A stretch of DNA of 64,000 bases from Paralichthys olivaceus. Lineage: Eukaryota > Chordata > Actinopteri > Pleuronectiformes > Paralichthyidae. The DNA lies in assembly GCF_024713975.1 (NCBI RefSeq), contig NC_091094.1, forward strand, positions 16,897,001-16,961,000, given 5' to 3'. The position numbers were made by a program, and so were the translations under genes. Shown piece by piece: positions 45,673-61,227 of the stretch; positions within the stretch are counted from its first letter, which is position 1; every line of letters begins with the position of its first letter. Under the pieces are notes generated by a model. The model worked only from the letters and a program-made list of their open reading frames with translations, was not told the origin of the DNA and ran no database searches.

Positions 45673-47140
45673 CACAGGATAGGCAATTTAACAAGCAACA
45701 CAACGCAGAGCAACAGCGGGTCGTTGGAGGACATGAGAGTGGGTTACATTCAAATAAAAATAGATCTTGGTCTCTAATTCTAATTGAGATATTTCACTGT
45801 TTCCTGGTGTTCGATGCCAACATGTTTATCAACGAATTAAGAAAATAATCTGTAGAAATGTAATGTATTAATCTATTAAAAAAAGCATGGGAGTGCCCTG
45901 CACAGCCCAAAGTGATTCTCTTAAACTATTAACCAAACAGACCTTTACAATTAAAAAGCAAGTGCAAGAAAGTGTTTGCTATTTTAGATTTCCATGAGCT
46001 CTCCTGTTCAATTAAAGCATAAGAACGTACACTTATTTCCTGTCCATCACTGATTTCTCTCTACAAGAGACAAGAACAAGATAAGTGTTCCCTTGTGATG
46101 ACTTGTTATGACTTTGGTAGCAGTACGTTTTTTTGTCAGCCTTAATGTAGTGTCAAAAATCTGACACCAGGTGGCACTGTGTACCAATCTTTAAAGACCA
46201 TAACAGTTGAATTTAGATAAACAGACAAAGCAATTAAGACAAAGATGCATTAAAGAGCATTAATTACTCTGTTAGCAGAGTTGTTATCAGTTCAGCATCA
46301 AGTGTAACAGTAAACTCAGCCAGAGGTAAGTCAGCATGTCAACAGGACTAATCCCATCAGCAAGACACTAAACCTCAGTTTGTAACTGTAATCCCATTAA
46401 CACACGTTTTAACTGTCAACTCAAACAAAAACACACTAGAAAACATATTGCTGCACACGAGTTGGTCAAAGTTATTAATAATTATAATGAATGCAGTAAT
46501 AAACATGACTCTAAGATTAATCTGCTTCAATACAGGATCTGAAATTAAATTAGAAGTTCAGATGTTGATAAAAAAATAAAGAATAAATAATTGAAGGAAC
46601 AACCAATATTAAAAAAATATTAAAAAAACAAAATCAAATTCTATAAATCAATCAGTGTCAGGTTTACATTGATGCATCAGGATTAATGGTCTCCATTATT
46701 CTCATGTGTGTGAATTTATCTCATTAACATCAGATCATTTCCTTAATGTATTTGTTTATGTGGAAACAGTGGGGCAGGTGGCAGTTCTAAGTCCTAAGAG
46801 ATATAAATCTCAGCTGACAATGTATTTCACTATTATTTTATCATGATGATCAAAAAGCCATTATCATCCTAGTTTATATCTCTCTTTTTTATTCATTGAG
46901 ACTTTGACTGGTAGGATGATTCTACAGAATGTACAGCAAAGGTTGTTGCATAATTGATTAAAGTCCAATGTTTTAACATTTCACTCTACACCTAATGTGA
47001 GGCTGACTCCACCAAAACAAAATGACACTAGATATATTTAAATATATGTTTTGTTGCATTTTCCAACCAATTTGGAGCTCTGCAAGTTGTTGCTTTTCCA
47101 ACTCAAATAACCAAAAGATAAACTAGAAGGGCAAATCAGT
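45673..47140. other. AT-rich gene desert
   Basis: No gene, RNA gene or confident repeat. Poly-A/T and AAATATT runs around 46570-46630. Confidence 0.55.
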
Positions 47141-47455
47141 AGAGTTCATACCTCAGTCCTCTTATGAGACCACTTTTAATTCAGTAGTTTTTTTGTATCT
47201 GCACTAAATTTCACACACCCATAGATATCAGTCTCCTTAACATGCCTGATGATTAACCATCAAGATCCATGAAATATTCTCTGTGATATGAAAATGTTGC
47301 TTAACATCATATCAAAAAAAAAAAAAAATGCATCCGTCCCCAAATGGGTTCTTCCCTGATCCATAAACACCCTTCTTCCTACTTCTGTGGTAATCCGTGC
47401 TGTAGTTTTTGTAAAATCCTGCTAACTCACAGACAGGTGGAGGTAAATATGTCAC
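47140..47455 (+). repeat. Dispersed repeat R2, longest plus-strand copy
   Basis: Contains TTTCACACACCCATAGATAT then CAGTCTCCTTAACATGCCTG, AAATGGGTTCTTCCCTGATC, GGTAATCCGTGCTGTAGTTT and AGACAGGTGGAGGTAAAT. The first block matches 55343-55375. An A(16) run lies at 47314. Confidence 0.6.
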
Positions 47456-48417
47456 CTATTCATGTCACTAACAATTATATACATGAAAACAGTGTGATGC
47501 ATCTGGGTAGTGGCGTTTAAAATGAAAAGTCCCAGGATATTAAATCCAGAGGATGAAGTGTTCACACTAATTAGACCCTAATTATGTTTAACATCCAAGT
47601 GCCAAGAAGATTCATGACTGCATTGGTTTATCTGATGTTGTGTATTTACTGTAAAAGAGGGACCATAAGTAGCACCTATATTTATACTGATCCAGCACAT
47701 TGACTTGTTTTCTCCTCAAGACATCAAGACCTGAGGATTTAGGTTTCTGCTGACCGTCTACACCACATGGCCAAATGTAAGTTGAAGGCAGAACATTACA
47801 CTCATATATGTGATTGTTGCTATAACAGCTTCCTAGAAGATTTTTGTACCCTGGCTGTAAAGATGTGCTGTCCTCAACTGAACTTGAGTTGGCATGAGGA
47901 CAGCGTTGTTCATTTGGTTATAAAATCCCTCTGTGGTCTGTTGTGTTTCAGCCTGTTGGTTTTTATTAGCTCTACAGATTATGTTTTGAATAACTGGTTA
48001 TATTTTGACTATTAATATTACGATGAACAATCTGTAAAAAGCTCTTCTCAATTTGCGATGTTGCAGTCAGACATCTTACAATTTACAATAATCCAAATAC
48101 TACACCTCAAGTTGGAGAAGCAGCAAACAGAGCATTTCAACACTAATGCTTGAGAAAATACTTAAATCCTCATGTGATCATCAAATACACAGGCAGCAAT
48201 GATTAACAGACTAGTCTTTTCAGCATTAAATTGTACTGTACATACTGTCATTCAGAATCAATAGGCATCCATTGTGTTATCCATGACAGAAGATTCATGA
48301 TTTGTTCTCATAAAACATACAAAAAATAATACCATCATCATCTCTGCCCTTGAATGCTCCCAGATGCAAAAAACAGCTGCTCCGTCATTGCACTGAGCAA
48401 GCTCGCTGTTACTGCAT
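47456..48417. other. AT-rich spacer
   Basis: An 82-codon plus-strand frame at 47767-48015 is Cys/Leu-rich with no family resemblance. I do not call it a gene. Confidence 0.5.
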
Positions 48418-48418
48418 T

Positions 48419-48463
<45 letters not shown>

Positions 48464-48516
48464 TTCTCTCTCTCTTTCTCTCTTTCTCTCTCTCTCTCTC
48501 TTTCTCTTTCTCTCTC

Positions 48517-48547
<31 letters not shown>

Positions 48548-48555
48548 CACACACA
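48418..48555. repeat. (CT)n / (TTTC)n polypyrimidine microsatellite
   Basis: About 130 bp of CT units with regular TTT interruptions, ending in CACACACA. Confidence 0.97.
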
Positions 48556-48639
48556 GAGGCTACAGCTCTGCCTGAAGCCTATAATGAGATTCAGAGCGAG
48601 CGGGTGAACTTTCCCCCAGATAGAGAGCAGACAGAGGGA

Positions 48640-48678
48640 GGGAGGGAGTGAGCAAGCGAGGGAGGGAGGTGCAGTTAT

Positions 48679-48709
<31 letters not shown>

Positions 48710-48710
48710 T
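48640..48710. repeat. (GGGA)/(GA)n purine repeat
   Basis: GGGAGGGAGG blocks then (GA)n. Together with the CT tract about 100 bp upstream it forms a long inverted purine/pyrimidine pair. Confidence 0.85.
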
Positions 48711-48834
48711 AGTCTGTGAATAAGGAGGAGAAGGGCCGATTTCTTGAGATTATATAGAGCAGGGATGTGATGGAGATAGAAAAAATATTAAGTAGAATCA
48801 GGAGGCTGAAAGAAAGATTGAGAAAAAGCAGGTG

Positions 48835-49040
48835 GCAGCGTCTGAGGCATGTGGATGATGGGCTGTGGGGTATACGGATACTGTGAAATGCATTTAGGGT
48901 TATAATCTGGATCGGCTGCACCCGCTGAAGCATATTTCTCTCCCTCTGCAGCAATCAAAACACGGGGCTCTCTCGATACACAGCAGTCCTGATGCTTTCT
49001 CCATTTACAGCAGATTAATGTGCATAGAAATGGTTAGCAG
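48835..49040. promoter_or_regulatory. Candidate conserved non-coding element
   Basis: Non-repetitive block with words GGATCGGCTGCACCCGCTGA, AGCATATTTC, CACGGGGCTCTCTCGAT and CAGCAGATTAATGTGCAT. It is GC-balanced within a repeat-rich desert and has no sustained frame. The texture resembles vertebrate conserved elements; not testable here. Confidence 0.3.
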
Positions 49041-50235
49041 CATCATACAGAATGAGGAAAACACAAATCTGCTGTTATTTGTTTTCCATCATGCTTAAAA
49101 TAAAAAACACCAGCCCCTATGTACATACAACTGTGTCACCTACTCGTATGTTTTTCCTGTTTTTCTGCTCAGCCCCTGCCCCACCTCTCTGTGTGCAGGC
49201 ACACAGCCAGCACAGCACAACACAACACAGCTCCTGCCTCACCAACACTGAGCCACGTTCATCCCCTGTACATCTGCCACAACAGCTCCAGCTGCAGACA
49301 TTAAAAACGCCTGTGACCACTTCCATGCAGACGACAGGAGCGGATCCGTCAAAGCTGTCACAGTGTGTCTGCTCAGCACTGCAACATGGAACCTTCAGGG
49401 CTACATGACTAACAGAATTACATAATAGTCTATTCTTATAATAACTGAGTCTTTGGATTATATAGGCCACAGTATTAGTGGTCCAGATGCCAATGGTATG
49501 AACATGATGCCTTGTTTAGTACTCAATGTATTAACTGAGGAACATCCACAATAATAGAGATGTAGTGGGACAGCATGCAAACATAGAAACCTCTCACACC
49601 AGGAATTTGAAGCATGTGAATCTGTCTTTCATGTTGTGAATAATAAGCAGACTTCACTTGTAGGAAACACATTATGTATAAAATTGAAATATAAGACACA
49701 ATTTGTGACAATCAGATAGACTGTGTAAACGCTATAACCAGTGAGGAGCTCCTATACTTTACTATACTGTCCTTTACCCGAAGGGTCATGTTTGCAGCTG
49801 CAGGGACAACCACAGTGTCTCTGGGGAAATAAAAGTTTCGGGGACATGAGCCTGGAGGTCAGGGTCAGGTTGTCTTCACCCACAACATGATCACACTGGA
49901 CCCATCACACAGAGCAGCCATGTTGTGTTGATCTACAACAGTAAAGTAGGATGTTTGGCGACACACCGCCGTGTTTACATCCTCCACTGTCCCTCCTCTT
50001 TAGATTAGCACACAGGCTAAACAGCAGCAGAAGATGCTAGCTCCCTCAAACACACTCTGCTATCACAAAAAAGTGACAAACTCGTGTCTCCTCTACGTGA
50101 AACCCGAAACACCCAGTGCTTCCTGCAGCGGCGTGTCGCAGTCAGTCCCGTCTGTAGGAAACACAGTGAGCTCCTGTGAAGCCTCGGTGCCTACGTGACA
50201 CAGACTTGTTTACTTCGGCTAGCACAGCTGCCCCA
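49041..50235. other. Spacer with GC-richer patch
   Basis: A GC-richer section at 49180-49400 has 117-118-codon frames on both strands. Neither shows a recognisable domain, and the Cys/Ser content looks compositional. Another mixed patch lies at 49850-50220. Confidence 0.45.
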
Positions 50236-50236
50236 C

Positions 50237-50336
<100 letters not shown>

Positions 50337-50378
50337 AGACTTCAAACAGCGTGTGTTCAGCGGGAGTTCGCGTCCTTA

Positions 50379-50423
50379 CCTGCCCGCTCCCTCGTGTTCC
50401 TCGGGCGGCAGGAGCCCCTCATG
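50379..50423 (-). other. Possible first coding exon on the minus strand
   Basis: On the minus strand GGGGACC-ATG opens a short basic peptide (MRGSCRPRNTRERA), ending at a consensus donor GCAG|GTAAGG at about 50378. It is GC-rich and is preceded by a (CT)n tract, as promoters often are. No downstream exon on the minus strand between 44 and 50 kb could be identified, so it may be the 5' exon of a non-coding or unrecognised transcript, or chance. Confidence 0.2.
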
Positions 50424-50504
50424 GTCCCCGTTTAAAAGCCGTTTCTTCCCAGCGTGACACAGAGAGCGAGACGCAGCAGCTCAGGGTGAAGCAATGAATG
50501 AAGT

Positions 50505-50560
50505 GAGGGAGAGAGAGGGAGAGAGAGGGAGAGAGAGAGAGAGAGGGAGGGAGGGAGGGG
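50505..50560. repeat. (GGGA)/(GA)n purine repeat
   Basis: Purine tract of GAGAGAGG and GGGA units. Confidence 0.93.
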
Positions 50561-50669
50561 CGTGTGCACAGTGCCCTCTGTACGCACGCGTGCACATTTC
50601 CACTGTTCAGCTGCACCTCTATCTTTACCTGAAGGTGTTTTCTTATATCTTATATCTGTCTTGTTTGCT

Positions 50670-50690
50670 CCCCCCCCCCCCCCCCCCCCC
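50670..50690. repeat. poly-C run
   Basis: A run of about 21 C. Could form i-motif or G-quadruplex structure on the complementary strand. The exact length is unreliable in most sequencing. Confidence 0.9.
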
Positions 50691-50879
50691 GGACCCCACA
50701 ACACGAGGCCCCCAGGAGCCCCCAGGTTTTTATGATCATCTCATAAATGGCAAATCTGATATCGATATTTTCCCATTTCAATTTAAAAGTGCAGATTCTG
50801 TGAGGTCACCTGGAAGCAGAGACAAGTGTTTGAACACAACGCTGACTTGCGGCTGCGCAGCATCATCATCGTTCACCTG

Positions 50880-51290
50880 AAGTCAGGTTTGGCCACTTGG
50901 CAATGGCAGTTTGACAAAATAGTTTGGGCCCAGCTCTGGCCCACACTGTCACGCTGTCACCCAGCCCACATACCTCGTGCATTGGAGTGAAGGCACTTGG
51001 GCGGTCTGCTCCAGTTTGCCAGATCTGGAATGAAGACGTATCAATACTGCATGTCAGACAAAGCTGGCCTGAAATTATTTTGTGGTATTTGAGCCTTATT
51101 CCCCATTCACCACATGGGCCACCTTAGTTTCACATCCAGATTACACGGGGCCTAAAGCACAGCATGTTTGCAAACCAAAGCTCACATTTGTTTTGAAATA
51201 TTTGGGCTCACTTGCTATTTTACAAGTGGACCACTTCAGGCTGAGTGCAACAAGAAGGCCTGAAGTGGCCCACATGCTATTCCCCCTTTA
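50880..51290. repeat. 'TGGCCCACAT' dispersed repeat
   Basis: Recurring words CTCTGGCCCACA, CAGCCCACATAC, GTTTGCCAGATCTGG, CACATGGGCCACCTT and GAAGTGGCCCACATGCTA match a common fish repeat as I remember it. No ends could be defined. Confidence 0.4.
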
Positions 51291-51572
51291 AACTCTTTTA
51301 GCTCTCTCTTTGGTCTCCACCAACTGAGAGGGAAATATTAGTTTTTCAGCTTCCAAATGCTGCACTGTATCGATCCCCTTGTTGCTTCTGCCTGTGCACC
51401 TTTGCTGAGCATAAAGTGTTCAAACAAACCAGCAATGTTATGGGTTGAAGCTAAATTAACAATGCTGCTTTTCTTCTTCATTTTAATCATGCCAACTGTC
51501 ATTTCTGCAAAGGCGTATAAATGGAGACTAATGCGTATGAACAGATATGATACATTTACATTTACATTTAAG

Positions 51573-51609
51573 GCATTTAGCAGATGCTTTTGTCCAAAGC
51601 GACTTACAA
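51573..51609 (-). repeat. SINE/LINE tail motif
   Basis: GGCATTTAGCAGATGCTTTT then GTCCAAAGCGACTTACA is the minus-strand copy of the conserved fish retroposon tail, preceded by a TTTACA short tandem at 51552-51570. Confidence 0.65.
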
Positions 51610-52970
51610 TAAGTACATTTGTCATAAGAGAGAAACCACAACCGTCGATGGGGTAAAACAAAATATAGAAACAATTGTCATACAGAATAAAAGCTTTACC
51701 AATTAGTTTCTTTCCATGTGGAGACAGCAAGCACATATTTTATGTGCGTCTTTATGTTTGTTTGTCATTCTAACCTTGTTTCCTTTGGACAGCCTTCACT
51801 GCCTGATCAAATTCATTGGCCTCTGTCATTTGCAGAGTTGCAGCCTATCTGGTGGCCCTGCGCAAACATAGCAAATCCGCCTTAATCCCACGAATGCTCT
51901 GATAACATGTTGCTGCCACAGTAGCTTTGCATGCTGTGTTTAAGGAAACATATGGGAAGGGTAAAATGAAACAAAGAAAGGTAAGGGGTTAAAGAACAAC
52001 ATGCCTCTGCAGAATTACAGCAGTTTCTGAGGTAAAGTACAGGCACACCCTTCCTATAGTTACCGAAGGGCATAATCACATATAGAAACAGCTGTCTTAA
52101 CTTATACCTATACAATGAGGACAAAACGTACTGTCTCCCCATTGAGGGGAGTGGGATACATGCCTTGGTGTGCGTGCTGATGTGTGTGGGTGGAGTATCT
52201 CACTTTTTTTTTCTCTAACCCTGACACAGCAGAGACACAGGAAGCAGGGGTGAGTGGAATCATCCTCAGTGAGACACACCACGCCACAGCCTGAGCAATG
52301 CCAGCCTGAATCTCACCCAGAGGTGATTTTTTCCTTCCAAAGTCAACTTTCTTCTGTCAAGTCCAGTCTCAGACATCATTGTTAGTAGGTGAGATTATTC
52401 AACGTTTTTTTTATTCTGTGAGAGTGAGACATTGTGGTTTAGTTCCACAGAGCTGCACAGCAGAGGCTGCTCCTCAGAGACACCAGTGGCCTGTTTTCAG
52501 AGGATGATGGTGCTCTGGAATGATCCACTCTGATTCTCTGCAGGAGACCAAACCATTTGATTGTTTAAGAAAGTAGGTTGGTGTCAGGGCTCTACGCTGA
52601 TTTCTTATTAACTCACCAACAGCATGTTATCCTCACCCATGAATCCTGAATGTTGTACACAAATTGGGGTTGCAGGATTCTTGTCGTCGATGAAGGCTTC
52701 ACTTAGACAAATACTTTTCTCTGTAATGCTGATGACACGCTGTTATACTGTACATGTGTAGAAAGCTACATCTTACAAGTAACCCTGCTGGGTGCTGCAG
52801 CGTATTCTTCAACCCAAAATAACTAAATCACAATTATTATAATTTTCTACATTTGATCATTTTTTATCTTACAATTGATTAGAGAAATATTGACTCTATA
52901 AGTTAGCTGTATGTATTTCCACTCACCTAGGAAATCTTTGTGTCTGACTATTCTTTTGTCAAATCAAACT
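51610..52970. other. Spacer
   Basis: No gene supported. Short frames on both strands look random. Confidence 0.5.
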
Positions 52971-52977
52971 CTTGCCG

Positions 52978-53235
52978 TCTTGGAGTGCTCCTTGACTCGC
53001 GTGTCACTTATCAAGAGCACATTCATGATTTAACAAAGAAGCTGTGTTTTTAACAAGATAAGAGCAGATCTGTCCCATTCTGTGTCTGTTATCTACACAC
53101 AATCTTACTGCTTCCCAATCTGGTCCCTCACCACAAAGGAAATCATTGAACCAATAGCAAGACTATACAATAGAGCTTTTCAAAACAACTGTTCCTCTAC
53201 AACACTAACCGCTCTACTTTCCACACACAGAAAAA
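52978..53235 (+). mobile_element. Non-LTR retrotransposon fragment (reverse transcriptase C-terminal region)
   Basis: The plus strand reads LGVLLDSRVTYQEHIHDLTK, then after a one-base frameshift within a T-run (near 53050) NKIRADLSHSVSVIYTQSYC, FPIWSLTTKEIIEPIARLYN and RAF. This is the C-terminal part of a fish LINE reverse transcriptase ('YLGV..D..L....HI', then 'CFP.WSL..K...EPI.RLYN.A'). The copy is frameshifted, truncated at both ends and dead. Confidence 0.8.
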
Positions 53236-54264
53236 GACAGGATCACATCTCCATCTGTTACACATTTTCACACTTTCTGCTTATACTGGTTATTCAACAT
53301 TGTTCATGTCCTTCCCCTCTGTGTGTCTCTGGAGCTGTCTGTGTTGTCTTCATCTCTATTGATGTCCCTGTCTTGATTATATTGTTTTTTGATGTGATTT
53401 TCATCTTTTATGTGCAGAAGAGGAACCTGCTGTAAACCAGATCTAACTGAGTCAGGCCCATTTAACTAACAGTGATATTGCTTTTATCCTTTCCTTTGTA
53501 AATTATCACCACTTTGACCATTTACAACATGAAGATCCTATTCTAATTACATGGGGATACATCAGTAATAATTCAATAATATATAACATATAAAACATGT
53601 CTTACTATAACTGAGATTATTTTTAAATCTGAAAGTACATTTTGTTGCAGTTTCTTTTTACTTAAGAGACATTTTGAATGCAATGTTTTACATCCTGGAC
53701 ACAATAAAGGATCTAACGTGAGGATCTGAAGGGCTGCTGCTTTCTGGGGCTCTTGTGTTTTCATTTTCCTCAAATGATTTAACATTTTGATTTAAAAGTA
53801 AACAGTTTAGCTTTAAGACAATAGCTCAGTGAGTTACTGTAATTCAACAGGCAACATTCATGTCTTGGGAGAATCTCTCTAGGGAGGAAATGTAAAGTGA
53901 GTGGAAATGTCTGGCCGGGCTGATAGATCAACACAAGAGGCCTGTTTGACCTCTAATGGTTTCATTTTTGATTGCTTTGATTGAGCGTCTCACAATACTC
54001 ACACATTTAACTATCACAAAAGTCCCCTACCGGACACATTAGCTGGATGTACTGTTACCCAATACATTTCTTTTAAGATTGTATCATTTTTTCTTTTAAA
54101 ACAAGAAGATCCAATTTCTGGAACTGCCACAAAATATTTGCATTTAATTTAATCACTGAAAGAAATAATCACAGAATAGTTGGAACTACCATGAATTGGA
54201 TGAGACCCTTCACAGACAGAGGATCAAACTAATGAACAAAATGTACAAAAGTGACACAACACAC
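53236..54264. other. Spacer downstream of mapkapk3
   Basis: No gene recognised. A frame continuing from the LINE fragment to 53435 is not conserved. Confidence 0.5.
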
Positions 54265-54287
54265 CTGTAAAACATAAAAAACACAGT

Positions 54288-54293
54288 TTTATT
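54288..54293 (-). terminator. mapkapk3: mapkapk3 poly(A) signal
   Basis: TTTATT on the plus strand (AATAAA on the minus), about 145 bp past the stop codon, implying a short 3'UTR. Confidence 0.5.
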
Positions 54294-54437
54294 GAAAATG
54301 TTCGAGTGGTGCCCATCTAAATGAACGACATTCATTAGACTATTGAGAGCAGTTATGTGAAAAAGGAGAAAAAAGTAAGTGAAATAAAACAATCCGAGGG
54401 ACGTGAAGAGGAGAAAATATTGCTCACCCTGACTTTT

Positions 54438-60260
<5,823 letters not shown>

Positions 60261-60269
60261 AGAAGATAA

Positions 60270-61050
60270 TGTAATGAAGACGTCCAAGGGCGTGGGAATG
60301 AGGACTTTGTCCCTGAGAGGAATATTGTTCTGTGTTCAGTGCGAGATTATCACTGTATAATGAAAATAGTACCGTTAAATAGAAATCACAGCTCACGATA
60401 TGTAATGTAATTTGATACAGTGAGTTATCCACCATCCTCATGACATAACATTTTAATGGAATGTATAATAACAATGAAAGCCATGAGGACTGTCGTTGCT
60501 ATTCTACATCATTAGCTTTTAACCCATGTTGTGAAGACATGGAACATATGCAGATAAAATACATTTAAATTGAATCAATGCTGTGGAATTATCTCAGTAA
60601 TCTACCTCTGGCTGCTTGAAAATTAGCTTTTTGTTTTCCAAAAACTTGGTCAGGTATCAAAGAGGAAAACTAGTTTGCGTAAGAACAAAATCCAACCTGT
60701 AGTTTTGGTGTAGTTTTGACCTAATCTTGGCTTTGGCACCATAATTTCTCTGATTTTCATGTGTAGGACTAAATCTATTGTTTCAATATGAAATTCATAA
60801 TTTTTATAAAATCAAAACAAGACTTTCTACCATTAATACCATTTTGGTTGACTTATTATTTTTTGGAGATCTACACACAAATGAATCAAACACCATAAGA
60901 GTTATAATTTAGACAGACTTGCAGTTTAATTATCAGCACAAAATAATAAATCCTTATATATTAAATGACTAAAACAGCCTAGCACAATATTGTAGCCTGG
61001 TTGACATTATCTGTATTCACAGCCAATTACTTGTGTAACATTGTCAATGC
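60270..61050. other. Spacer between uroc1 and mapkapk3
   Basis: AT-rich, no gene. The uroc1 3'UTR probably occupies its right-hand edge. Confidence 0.55.
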
Positions 61051-61056
61051 TTTATT
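61051..61056 (-). terminator. uroc1: uroc1 poly(A) signal
   Basis: TTTATT on the plus strand equals AATAAA on the minus strand, about 170 bp beyond the uroc1 stop. Confidence 0.5.
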
Positions 61057-61227
61057 AACTACTTTTGGACTGGCAAAATATTTAGCAGGTTATAAATGAA
61101 TTGAGCTGTTTTTGTGGGTAACTTCTGCAGTATGAGAAAAAGCCTGATTCAAACACATGAACACATGTGATGATGTGATTACAGCTGTGTGGCTGCCGAT
61201 GACTGGTAACCCATGCTGAAGTGTTGG

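Noticed and set aside
48258-48554. Arg/Glu/Lys-rich minus-strand frame (KREREREK-type)
   Set aside because: Produced by translating the (CT)n/(TTTC)n microsatellite.
49052-49470. 118- and 117-codon frames on opposite strands
   Set aside because: Mirror-image frames in a GC-richer patch; Cys/Ser-rich with no motif. Chance is more likely than a gene.
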